The position numbers and the translations under genes are program-made. Under the pieces are notes generated by a model. That model was not told the DNA's origin and ran no database searches. It saw only the letters and a program-made list of their open reading frames with translations. Positions 34,575 to 41,944 of a DNA stretch of 64,000 bases are shown here, in pieces. This stretch comes from Candidatus Omnitrophota bacterium. GTDB taxonomy: Bacteria; CAIJMQ01. The DNA is taken from NCBI GenBank assembly GCA_018812925.1, contig JAHJCU010000004.1, positions 432,289-496,288 of the forward strand, read 5' to 3'. Every line of letters starts with the position of its first letter. The first letter of the stretch is position 1.

Positions 34575-35213
34575 TTGGTCTATCTTTCCTTGGGTTCAAA
34601 TATAGGCAACCGCTTAAAAAACATTCAAACCGCAATAAAACTGCTTAAAGAAATTGGTTTTGATATTATAAAAGCCTCTTCCTTATATGAAACCTCGCCT
34701 TGGCCCGTTAGAAGAGATAAACCTGCCCGCCAAATGGGTTCGTTGACAGGCGGGTCTCTAAACGGGCTAAAGATAAAAACAGAGCAACCTGATTTTCTAA
34801 ATCTCGTATTAAAAGGCAAAACAAAATTCTCTCCCGAAGAACTACTTCAAGAAATTAAACAAATAGAAAAAACAATGGGGCGGGAAAAAACAGAAAAATG
34901 GGGACCAAGGATAATCGATATAGATATTTTGTTTTATGAAAAAAAGTTTGTTAACACACGGTTGCTTCAGCCCAGTAGAAGTCCACACCAAAGGCGTAGG
35001 CGACTTACTTCTAACGGGCTACAAATCCCTCACCCTCAACTTCATAAAAGGGCTTTTGTTCTTATACCCTTAAAAGAAATAGCCCCAAATCTTGTACATC
35101 CTGTCCTTAAAAAAACCGTTTCGCAAATGCTAAATGATTTGCCTGCCCGACAAGCAGGCGGGGATGATAAAGGAAGTGTAGTGTTATATAATAAGTTAAA
35201 AGAAATATGTTAA
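34575..35213 (+). CDS. folK: HPPK (6-hydroxymethyl-dihydropterin pyrophosphokinase) with palindromic insertions
   Basis: Folate enzyme that transfers pyrophosphate to 6-hydroxymethyl-dihydropterin. Family motifs: VYLSLGSNIGNRL, ASSLYETSPW, PDFLNLVLK, EKTMGREKTEKWGPRIIDIDI, IPHPQLHKRAFVLIPLKEI. I favour the TTG at 34575 (AGGA 6 nt upstream, protein beginning directly at VYLSLGS) over the ORF-track ATG at 34518. Three palindromic stretches interrupt family blocks: PVRRDKPARQMGS...SLNG after ETSPW, PSRSPHQRRRRLTSNG before IPHP, and LPARQAGG near the C-terminus. It may still be functional, since all catalytic motifs are intact. Confidence 0.93.
   Translation: MVYLSLGSNIGNRLKNIQTAIKLLKEIGFDIIKASSLYETSPWPVRRDKPARQMGSLTGGSLNGLKIKTEQPDFLNLVLKGKTKFSPEELLQEIKQIEKTMGREKTEKWGPRIIDIDILFYEKKFVNTRLLQPSRSPHQRRRRLTSNGLQIPHPQLHKRAFVLIPLKEIAPNLVHPVLKKTVSQMLNDLPARQAGGDDKGSVVLYNKLKEIC
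34702..34767. repeat. Nested palindromic element 1 in folK
   Basis: The outer arms GCCCGTTA...AGAGA and TCTCTAAACGGGC enclose a second palindrome of the CCTGCCCGCC...GGCGGG type, so one element seems to have landed inside another. The frame is preserved. The encoded ends are PVRRD and SLNG, parallel to PVRN and ISNG in nadA. Confidence 0.85.
34969..35020. repeat. Palindromic element 2 in folK
   Basis: AGCCCAGTAGAAGT and ACTTACTTCTAACGGGCT form imperfect inverted ends about 20 bp apart. It encodes PSRSP at the left and LTSNG at the right and sits just before the conserved IPHPQLHKRAF block. Confidence 0.8.
35146..35168. repeat. Palindromic element 3 in folK
   Basis: CCTGCCCGACAAGCAGGCGG encodes LPARQAGG near the C-terminus of folK. 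It is a short member of the CCTGCCCGC family. Confidence 0.7.
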
Positions 35214-35971
35214 CAATACGAAAACCGATAACCGGACACCGTCTTTTATTCTTCATGTTCTTGTCCGTCCTTTTTCTTTCCGGCTGCGCAACTGTCTATA
35301 ACCCTGTTACCAATAAAGATGAATCCACATTAATAAGCGAAAAAGGCGAAATACAGATAGGACAGGAAGCTGCGATATCTTTAGAAAAACAATATGGGCT
35401 CGTTAAAGATACAAAACTTAATAAACATCTAAGCAGCATAGGCAATAAAGTTGCAAAAAAATGCGGGAGACCAAACCTTCCTTATACTTTTAAAATTTTA
35501 AAAACAGATGATGTAAACGCGCTCACTTTTCCCGGAGGAGCAATATATGTTACAGAGGGATTGCTCAAAGAATACGAAAACGATTCCCAACTTGCTAGTG
35601 TTTTGGGGCACGAAATAGGACACGTATGCGCCAGACATATTATTAAAAAAATGGAAGCTCAAATCGGGTATTCGGTTCTTTATGGCATACTGCTCTCTAA
35701 CAGCAAAAAAGACATACAAAATCTTTCAAATACGGCTTTTAGTCTTTTATCTCTTGGGTATTCCAGACAGGATGAATTCCAAGCCGATGAGTTAGGAATA
35801 AAATACGCATACAAAGCTGGTTACGATCCCAACGGAATGGCGGGATTCTTAAAAGTCCTCAAGAAAAACCACAAAAGCAATGCATCTCATATAGATGTCT
35901 TTTTCTCAACCCATCCGCATATAGACGATAGAATAGAACGGTCAGAAGAAATAGCGGGGGAATACAAATAA
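35207..35971 (+). CDS. M48-family metalloprotease lipoprotein
   Basis: A 254-residue exported protease. The N-terminal hydrophobic stretch FFMFLSVLFLSGCATV has a lipobox (LSGC), so it is probably a membrane-anchored lipoprotein. The HExxH zinc motif is in VLGHEIGHVCARH, with the downstream third ligand region SRQDEFQADELGIKYAYKAGYD typical of the BepA/YfgC/LoiP-type M48B/C group. The C-terminal FSTHPHIDDRIE is also standard. It is probably periplasmic, acting in outer-membrane quality control. It overlaps folK by 7 bp. Confidence 0.93.
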   Translation: MLTIRKPITGHRLLFFMFLSVLFLSGCATVYNPVTNKDESTLISEKGEIQIGQEAAISLEKQYGLVKDTKLNKHLSSIGNKVAKKCGRPNLPYTFKILKTDDVNALTFPGGAIYVTEGLLKEYENDSQLASVLGHEIGHVCARHIIKKMEAQIGYSVLYGILLSNSKKDIQNLSNTAFSLLSLGYSRQDEFQADELGIKYAYKAGYDPNGMAGFLKVLKKNHKSNASHIDVFFSTHPHIDDRIERSEEIAGEYK

Positions 35972-35984
35972 GACAGCATAAATG

Positions 35985-36152
35985 GTAAAGCGCCCCGTGG
36001 AATCTACAAGATTCCCGGGACCAAAGTCCTTGAGATTGCTCAGCAATCTCTAAGGGTAAAGCGTAATTTTTCTATTGTGAGTTATTTGTTTATTACTATT
36101 TACGAATTACTGATTACTGTTTACGGTTCTTGAATTACCATTTACCAATTAC
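35985..36152. repeat. GTAA-family heptad array interrupted by a 78-bp compound palindrome
   Basis: GTAA words start at 35985, 36056 and 36063; TTAC words start at 36093, 36100, 36107, 36114, 36121, 36135, 36142 and 36149, missing only one slot. Between 35985 and 36056 (71 bp) lies the compound palindrome. It fills the space between the protease gene and panC. Confidence 0.85.
35993..36070. repeat. 78-bp compound palindrome, copy 1
   Basis: It contains three small palindromes in a row (GGAATCT...AGATTCC-like, GGGACC...AGTCC-like and GAGATTG...CAATCTC) and matches the reverse complement of 58633-58710 at 76 of 78 positions. Confidence 0.93.
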
Positions 36153-36161
36153 GAAAAGCAC

Positions 36162-37004
36162 ATGAAAATAATTAAAAAACCTTACAAACTTACGGCGAGA
36201 ATAAAAGCCATCAAAAAAAACGGGAAGACCGTCGGTTTCGTCCCAACGATGGGCTCGCTCCACGAAGGACACATTTCGCTTATTAAAAAAGCGCGAAAAG
36301 AAAACGAAATTGTGGTGTTAAGTATCTTCGTCAACCCAACCCAGTTTGGCCCGAAAGAGGACTACAAAAAATACCCGCGGAATTTTTCTCGTGACAAAGC
36401 CATCGCTAAAAAAGCAGGGGTTGATATTGTTTTTGCGCCGTCTGCAGAAAACATGTACCCTGAAGGAGTTTCAACTTGCGTAGAAGAAACAAATCTATCT
36501 AAAATTCTTGAAGGTGCAATCCGCCCGGGTCATTTTAAAGGTGTTACAACAGTTGTGTTGAAATTATTCAACATCGTCCAGCCGGATATAAGTTATTTCG
36601 GTCAGAAGGATTATCAGCAGGCAGTCATAATAAAGAAAATGGTAAAAGACCTGAATTTAGACACCAACATAAAAGTCCTGCCGACAGTTCGGGAAAAAGA
36701 CAGTCTTGCGCTAAGCTCAAGAAATATATATCTCAACCAGGAAGAAAGAAAATCTGCAACAATTCTTTGTCATTCATTAACCTCCGCCAAGAAATTAATA
36801 GAAAACGGTTTGACTAATACCGAAGAAGTTAAGAAAAAAATACGGACAATGATAAAAAAAGAAAAAATCAGCGGCATTGACTATATCGAAATAAGAGAGC
36901 TCGAAACACTGCAACCCGTTAAAAAAATAACTGGGAAAGTGGTAATATTACTTGCCGTTAGAATAGGAAAAGTGCGATTGCTCGACAATATGATAATTAA
37001 ATAG
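36162..37004 (+). CDS. panC: Pantothenate synthetase
   Basis: A 280-residue enzyme joining pantoate and beta-alanine for vitamin B5/CoA. Seen: VGFVPTMGSLHEGHISLIKKA (nucleotide-binding HxGH), VVLSIFVNPTQFGPKEDY, VVLKLFNIVQPDISYFGQKDYQQ and the KDSLALSSRNIYL signature. Normal length. No panB or panD nearby. It precedes the PIN gene by 11 bp. Confidence 0.98.
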   Translation: MKIIKKPYKLTARIKAIKKNGKTVGFVPTMGSLHEGHISLIKKARKENEIVVLSIFVNPTQFGPKEDYKKYPRNFSRDKAIAKKAGVDIVFAPSAENMYPEGVSTCVEETNLSKILEGAIRPGHFKGVTTVVLKLFNIVQPDISYFGQKDYQQAVIIKKMVKDLNLDTNIKVLPTVREKDSLALSSRNIYLNQEERKSATILCHSLTSAKKLIENGLTNTEEVKKKIRTMIKKEKISGIDYIEIRELETLQPVKKITGKVVILLAVRIGKVRLLDNMIIK

Positions 37005-37015
37005 TAGAGACGGAC

Positions 37016-37513
37016 ATGAAAGTAGCATTAGATACAAATTGCTTTATCGATGTAAATAATCCAAACTCATCTACATATTCTTCGCTTTCAAAAATCTTTG
37101 AGTTAGCCAACAAAGGGAAAATAGAGCTATATATAAGTCGACATACATTAGACGAGTTATCTAAAAAACCTGATAGGGCATATGCACTTGCAAAAACAAT
37201 AACTATTTTGTCATATTGGCCTGTTGGTTCATGGGACGATCTCGTGGGAACATGGAAAGATTTAACCGGCACTTGGGATGATATCGGTCGCAATAATTTA
37301 ATTAAAGAAGAAATAAAAAATCTTGCAAAATCTGGTACAAGTATCCGCGATCAAGGTGCATATATTGATTCATTACATTCGAAAATTGAGTTTTTTATAA
37401 CTTCTGATAAAAAGATGGCAAAATCAAATCCTGCTAAAAGACTTTATGAAAGATTTGGGTTGAAAGTAATAACGCCAAAAGAGGTTTGCGATAAATTTTT
37501 TAATTATGTTTAA
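37016..37513 (+). CDS. PIN-domain ribonuclease-like protein
   Basis: 165 residues with PIN-fold acidic positions: D6 in VALDTNCFIDV, the E near HTLDELSKK and D in FFITSDKKMAKSN, so it is probably a metal-dependent RNase. The middle carries three tandem copies of a G(S/T)W(D/K)D(L/I) unit (GSWDDLVGTWKDLTGTWDDI), unusual for the fold. No antitoxin gene is directly adjacent. Its stop overlaps an orphan copy of the AMMECR1 start (ATGTTTAA), in the same way that the methyltransferase stop overlaps the real AMMECR1 start. Confidence 0.75.
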   Translation: MKVALDTNCFIDVNNPNSSTYSSLSKIFELANKGKIELYISRHTLDELSKKPDRAYALAKTITILSYWPVGSWDDLVGTWKDLTGTWDDIGRNNLIKEEIKNLAKSGTSIRDQGAYIDSLHSKIEFFITSDKKMAKSNPAKRLYERFGLKVITPKEVCDKFFNYV

Positions 37514-37589
37514 CGAAGAACAAAAGAAAAAATTATTGAGAATTGCTCGGCAAACGATAGAGATTAGTTTCAAAAGTGTGGCTGATTGA
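37506..37589 (+). pseudogene. Orphan copy of the AMMECR1 5' end
   Basis: It encodes MFNEEQKKKLLRIARQTIE, then diverges and stops. The full gene at 40660 begins MLNEEQKKKLLNIARQTIE: 17 of 19 residues and 48 of 57 nucleotides match. It overlaps the PIN stop codon in the same 8-bp arrangement as the intact gene overlaps the methyltransferase stop. Between the two copies lie only the two cassette genes. Confidence 0.85.
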
Positions 37590-37627
37590 TAAACTTATAA
37601 TATGATACTTAAGAAACAGGCGTTCCT

Positions 37628-38404
37628 ATGAATAAAAACCTTCAAACTCTTCTAAAAAATGAACTCTCTCCAATCAGGACTTCGATAATATTTATAATGC
37701 TGTTTTCTATTGTCTTTGGTGTTATGTCTTTTATCTTTAGACAAACCAATCAATGGGCATCTGGGTTTTTAGTAAATTTATCAAGTGGGTTAGCTGTAAT
37801 AGTTATTGTTGTTGTTTCCATTGATAAATTATTACAATCGCAAGAGAACAAAAGAAGACAAAAGGTTGAAAGATGTGCGTTGAGAATCATTAGAGAAGTG
37901 CTAGGTAGGTATTTCGAGTTTATTCTCTCTCTAAAGAACGACACGGGAAAAGATATTTACTATGATATTAGATCATCTTTTGACGAGAATTATTATAAAA
38001 TGATTTCGGAATTTGATTTTTCTACTAAAAGCCAACACATATCGGGTTACAATTGGTATTACTTTGTGCATTATAATAAGAACAATTTATGTAATGGGTT
38101 AAATAGTGTTTTGGACAGGTATGTCTCGTTTTTAGATGAGAAATTTATTACTTTAATAGAAGACCTGAAAAAATCTTCGCAATATTTACTCCCCGTTGCA
38201 ATATTTGATTTCGCGATAAAATCTAGAGAATGGGGAGACCAGGCTAAATATATTTTTAAACAAGAAGGAATGCTGGAACTCTATAAAAATCATATTAACA
38301 AGTTGATATCAACCTTAGATTACTATAATTCAAGGGTGGCTGATAATGAAAAGATAATTAAATCGCAAGTAACTTCATATAAAGCAAAAGTATTAAAAAA
38401 CTAA
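37628..38404 (+). CDS. Hypothetical two-helix membrane protein in the cassette
   Basis: 258 residues with two N-terminal membrane helices (TSIIFIMLFSIVFGVMSFIF and the LSSGLAVIVIVVVSIDKLL stretch) and a long cytoplasmic helical domain rich in aromatic and charged residues. No family recognised. It lies just before the methyltransferase gene (4-bp gap) and inside the duplicated AMMECR1 boundaries. Two-helix membrane proteins next to nucleic-acid enzymes are common in phage-defence modules, but that role is inferred. Confidence 0.6.
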   Translation: MNKNLQTLLKNELSPIRTSIIFIMLFSIVFGVMSFIFRQTNQWASGFLVNLSSGLAVIVIVVVSIDKLLQSQENKRRQKVERCALRIIREVLGRYFEFILSLKNDTGKDIYYDIRSSFDENYYKMISEFDFSTKSQHISGYNWYYFVHYNKNNLCNGLNSVLDRYVSFLDEKFITLIEDLKKSSQYLLPVAIFDFAIKSREWGDQAKYIFKQEGMLELYKNHINKLISTLDYYNSRVADNEKIIKSQVTSYKAKVLKN

Positions 38405-38408
38405 AATT

Positions 38409-40667
38409 ATGAATCTAAAAGAAGAATTGTTTGGGAAATTGGATTTTAAGAAAATTGGCATAAATCCTGATTTCAAGGAAGATAGCGTCAGGGAAGTAAT
38501 AATACTGCCCATACTTCGTAAATTAGGATATACGCAAGATAACATCGTCCGCAGTAAGACATTGGAACATCCCTTCTTGAAAATCGGAAGCAATAAAAAA
38601 ATCCCAATAAAATTAGTGCCTGATTATTCGCTTAAGGTCGCTAATAGTTTTGCATGGGTTCTTGACGCAAAATCACCCGACGAAAACCTTAATGACGATG
38701 ACAACATCCAGCAGGTTTACTGCTACGCTTCTCACCCTGAAATACGAAGCACATATTTTGCTTTATGTAACGGATTGGATTTTGTTTTATACCGCACACA
38801 ACAAACAAACGAGCCGATATTCAGATTCCCGATTGACGAGGCAGACCATTACTGGGAAAAACTTAAAATGTTTTTGTCGCCCGATAGTTTTCAAGTCGGG
38901 AAAAATGTAGTTTATGAAAGAACTGCCGATTATGTAAGAGCAAAAGGTGGATTTGATTATGCTACTCGACCTTTACTTGAAGAAATCCCCGCGAAAAAAC
39001 AGCAAGCTAAAAGACATTTTGGAGTTCACGGATATTTTACAAAACAAGCATGGAATGTGGTTGCTGATTATATTAAAAATCTCAGTAAACCTGGGGACTT
39101 AGTTCTTGACCCTTTCGGAGGAAGTGGAGTTACTGCGGTAGAAGCAATGATGAATAATAGAAAAGCGATAAGCATTGACATTAACCCGATGGCTGTTTTT
39201 ATTGTTCAGTCACTTATCGCCCCCGTAAAACAGAGCGAGATATCCGATGCTTTTCAAAGAGTTAAGAAAGAATACTTGCAAAAAGAGCCCAAAACAAAAG
39301 AAGAAATACAGAAAGCGTTAAAAAAATATCGTTACCCAAAAGGTTATCAATTGCCAAAAGGTTCCGATGTCGGAACAGTGGAACAACTCTTTAGCAAAAA
39401 ACAATTGGCACAGTTAGGACTATTAAAATCAATAATTCTTAAAGAAAAAGAAGAAAATATTAAAAATTCTTTATTGTTAGCATTCTCAAGCAGTGTAAAT
39501 AAGTTCAATTTAACTTTTCACTATACTCGAAGCGAAGGTGGTGGCGACAGTGGAGCATTTAGATATTATCGATATAGAATGGCACCTGAACCCGGCGATT
39601 TAGATTTGGTGAAAATTTTTGAAACTAAATATAAGCGAGTAGTGAGTGCCAAAAAAGAAATGGAGTATTTCATCAATAAAAACACCATAAAGGATATCCA
39701 AATTAAAAAAGGAACTGCAACGGACTTAAAGAATATTCCAAAAGAAAGCGTTGATTATATTTACACTGACCCGCCTTATGGTAAGAAAATACCATATTTG
39801 GATTTATCCGTAATGTGGAATGCTTGGCTGGATTTACCGGTTACAAGACAGGATTATGAGCAGGAAGCGATAGAAGGCGGAGAGAGGGAGAAAAGTAAAA
39901 AAGAATACAACGAGTTAATCGCTCAAAGCATAAAAGAAATGTATCGCGTATTAAAGCTTGACCGCTGGATGTCGTTTGTATTCGCCCACAAAGACCCTGA
40001 ATTTTGGCATTTGATAATTAACACTGCAGAAGCTTGCGGGTTTGAATATGAAGGAGCAGTTCCTCAAAAGAATGGACAAACAAGTTTCAAAAAACGCCAG
40101 CATCCGTTTACGGTACTTTCTGGACAGTTAATAATAAATTTCCGTAAAGTCCGCAATCCAAAAGCGATAATGAAAGCGAATCTTGGAATGAATATCGCTG
40201 AAATAATTATGCAAACGATTGAGGGGATAATCGCTAAAAACAGCGGCGCAACACTTGAGCAGATAAACGATGAGTTGATAATTAAAGGGCTTGAATTGGG
40301 CTTTCTTGACTTGCTTAAAAAAGAATACTCTGACCTTACGCCGATTTTAATGGAGACGTTTGATTACGATGAGAAGAAAGAAGTATTTACGATTAAACAC
40401 AAATTCAAGACGGGGGTTGATGTAAGATTGCGGATTAGGTATTACTTGTTGAGTTATTTAACAAGAATGGAAAGAGAAAGGCATAACCCTACTTTTGATG
40501 AGATTGTTCTTTATATTTTACCTTTACTTAAAAACGGAACAACACCGGAAAATCAAACGATATCAAGCGTTTTGGAAGATATCGCACAACATGTCGGGAA
40601 TGATTGCTGGAAGTTAAAAAGTGGCGGTGGTTATTTAGAATTAGGATTAGATGCTAAATATGCTTAA
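38409..40667 (+). CDS. Fused restriction-modification-like protein (HsdR_N-type nuclease + DNA methyltransferase)
   Basis: 752 residues. The N-terminal 160 resemble the type I restriction R-subunit N-terminal/PD-(D/E)xK region: PDYSLK (D72) and LDAK (D86-x-K88), then a Q-x-YCYASHP segment. The middle is a methyltransferase: DPFGGSG (234-240, SAM motif I), the acidic loop SIDINP and TDPPYGKK (454-457, catalytic DPPY of N6-adenine or N4-cytosine type), in the order I then IV. The C-terminal 150 residues are helical and may recognise target DNA. No separate endonuclease or specificity gene is adjacent, so a type IIG-like single-chain system or an orphan methyltransferase are both possible. It overlaps AMMECR1 by 8 bp. 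Confidence 0.82.
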   Translation: MNLKEELFGKLDFKKIGINPDFKEDSVREVIILPILRKLGYTQDNIVRSKTLEHPFLKIGSNKKIPIKLVPDYSLKVANSFAWVLDAKSPDENLNDDDNIQQVYCYASHPEIRSTYFALCNGLDFVLYRTQQTNEPIFRFPIDEADHYWEKLKMFLSPDSFQVGKNVVYERTADYVRAKGGFDYATRPLLEEIPAKKQQAKRHFGVHGYFTKQAWNVVADYIKNLSKPGDLVLDPFGGSGVTAVEAMMNNRKAISIDINPMAVFIVQSLIAPVKQSEISDAFQRVKKEYLQKEPKTKEEIQKALKKYRYPKGYQLPKGSDVGTVEQLFSKKQLAQLGLLKSIILKEKEENIKNSLLLAFSSSVNKFNLTFHYTRSEGGGDSGAFRYYRYRMAPEPGDLDLVKIFETKYKRVVSAKKEMEYFINKNTIKDIQIKKGTATDLKNIPKESVDYIYTDPPYGKKIPYLDLSVMWNAWLDLPVTRQDYEQEAIEGGEREKSKKEYNELIAQSIKEMYRVLKLDRWMSFVFAHKDPEFWHLIINTAEACGFEYEGAVPQKNGQTSFKKRQHPFTVLSGQLIINFRKVRNPKAIMKANLGMNIAEIIMQTIEGIIAKNSGATLEQINDELIIKGLELGFLDLLKKEYSDLTPILMETFDYDEKKEVFTIKHKFKTGVDVRLRIRYYLLSYLTRMERERHNPTFDEIVLYILPLLKNGTTPENQTISSVLEDIAQHVGNDCWKLKSGGGYLELGLDAKYA

Positions 40668-41232
40668 CGAAGAACAGAAGAAAAAATTATTAAATATTGC
40701 TCGCCAGACTATAGAAACATACATCAAAGAAAGAAAAATTGCTAAATTTAGTGAGGATGACCCCGAACTTTTAAAATCTTATGGCACTTTTGTAACCTTA
40801 AGAAAAACCGGACGAAACAAAATCATAGACGACGAAGAATCTCTTAGGGGTTGTATAGGGCATATTATAAGCAAGGAGCCACTTTATAAGGTTGTGAGGG
40901 ATATGGCTATTGCCTCAAGCACCCAAGACCCCAGATTCCCTCCTGTTACCACGGATGAACTCAAAGACATAAAAATAGAAATATCTGTTCTTTCTATTCC
41001 TAAATTAATAAAAGATATTAAGGAATTTGAACTTGGTAAGCACGGCGTGATTGTTCAGAAAGGTTTTAATCAAGGCGTGTTTCTGCCGCAGGTTGCCACG
41101 GAAACCGGCTGGAGCAAGGAAGAATTCCTATCAAATCTCTGTTCTCACAAAGCCGGACTTTCATCTGATGCGTGGAAAGATAAAGATACAAATATCCATA
41201 TATTCGATGCGCAGGTGTTTGGGGAAGAATAA
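40660..41232 (+). CDS. AMMECR1-domain protein
   Basis: 190 residues from the ATG at 40660, which matches the orphan copy at 37506 and is preferable to the in-frame ATG at 40651. Family marks: GTFVTLRKTGR, LRGCIGHI and SSTQDPRFPPVT are all present, with the GVIVQKGFNQGVFLPQVATE core and a C-terminal CSHKAGL. AMMECR1 proteins are widespread, of unclear role, and often linked to radical SAM or Memo genes; those genes are absent here. Confidence 0.95.
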   Translation: MLNEEQKKKLLNIARQTIETYIKERKIAKFSEDDPELLKSYGTFVTLRKTGRNKIIDDEESLRGCIGHIISKEPLYKVVRDMAIASSTQDPRFPPVTTDELKDIKIEISVLSIPKLIKDIKEFELGKHGVIVQKGFNQGVFLPQVATETGWSKEEFLSNLCSHKAGLSSDAWKDKDTNIHIFDAQVFGEE

Positions 41233-41382
41233 TTAACAAATCCGCAACAAATAAAGACGGTTTTCGGTTGTCGGTGTTCGCAAAAATTTATTTTTTACGA
41301 AAACCGCTAACCGTTTTTTCTGTTACGATAACCTTTTCGTTGCCAGTTGACCTTCTCTCTCTCCTTTAGTTAAAATCCCAAT

Positions 41383-41832
41383 ATGGTGGCAAGAATTATC
41401 CAAAACAAGCGGGCTTTCTTTGAATATCATATTACAGATAAATTTGAAGCCGGACTTGTCTTAAAAGGAACTGAGGTTAAATCTCTGCGGGAAGGCAATG
41501 TAAGTATAGTTGATTCTTTCGCACGAGTTGAAGCCGGGGAGATTTTTCTCTACAATATGCATATTACACCCTACGAAGAGGGTGGGATATTTAATACATC
41601 TCCGACTAGAAAAAGAAAACTTCTTTTAAATAAAAACGAGATAAAGAAACTTTCGGGAAAACTGTCTCTTAAAGGATTGACGTTAATACCTCTTAAACTT
41701 TATTTTAGTAGTCGGGGTTGGGCGAAGATAGAGCTTGGGCTTGCAAAAGCTAAAAAGCTTTTTGATAAACGCGCTGATTTTAAAAAACGCGACGTAGAAA
41801 AAGAAATAAGAAAAGCGGTTAAAAGAAATTGA
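41383..41832 (+). CDS. smpB: SsrA-binding protein SmpB
   Basis: 149 residues: NKRAFFEYHITDKFEAGLVL, GTEVKSLREGNVSIVDSF, the central KLYFSSRGWAKIELGLAKAKK and a basic C-terminal tail KKRDVEKEIRKAVKRN. SmpB binds tmRNA and brings it to stalled ribosomes. Its RNA partner is encoded 113 bp downstream on the same strand. Confidence 0.98.
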   Translation: MVARIIQNKRAFFEYHITDKFEAGLVLKGTEVKSLREGNVSIVDSFARVEAGEIFLYNMHITPYEEGGIFNTSPTRKRKLLLNKNEIKKLSGKLSLKGLTLIPLKLYFSSRGWAKIELGLAKAKKLFDKRADFKKRDVEKEIRKAVKRN

Positions 41833-41839
41833 TGAATTT

Positions 41840-41911
41840 GTAAACGGTAATTCGTAAATCGTAATCCGTAATTTTTTAATTACCATTTACCGATTACTAA
41901 TTACTAACTAC
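41840..41911. repeat. GTAA-family heptad hairpin between smpB and tmRNA
   Basis: The cleanest copy: GTAA words at 41840, 41847, 41854, 41861 and 41868, followed by TTAC words at 41880, 41887, 41894 and 41901 and a CTAC at 41908. Five words on each arm, 7-bp register throughout, with a loop of about 8 nt. Confidence 0.92.
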
Positions 41912-41912
41912 G

Positions 41913-41940
41913 AATAATTGTGTTATGGAACACAATTATT
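41913..41940. promoter_or_regulatory. Perfect 28-bp palindrome directly upstream of tmRNA
   Basis: AATAATTGTGT, a 6-nt loop, then ACACAATTATT: 11-bp perfect arms, ending 4 nt before the tmRNA 5' end. It may be a precursor processing hairpin or an operator. No separate promoter is obvious between smpB and the RNA. Confidence 0.7.
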
Positions 41941-41944
41941 ACAT

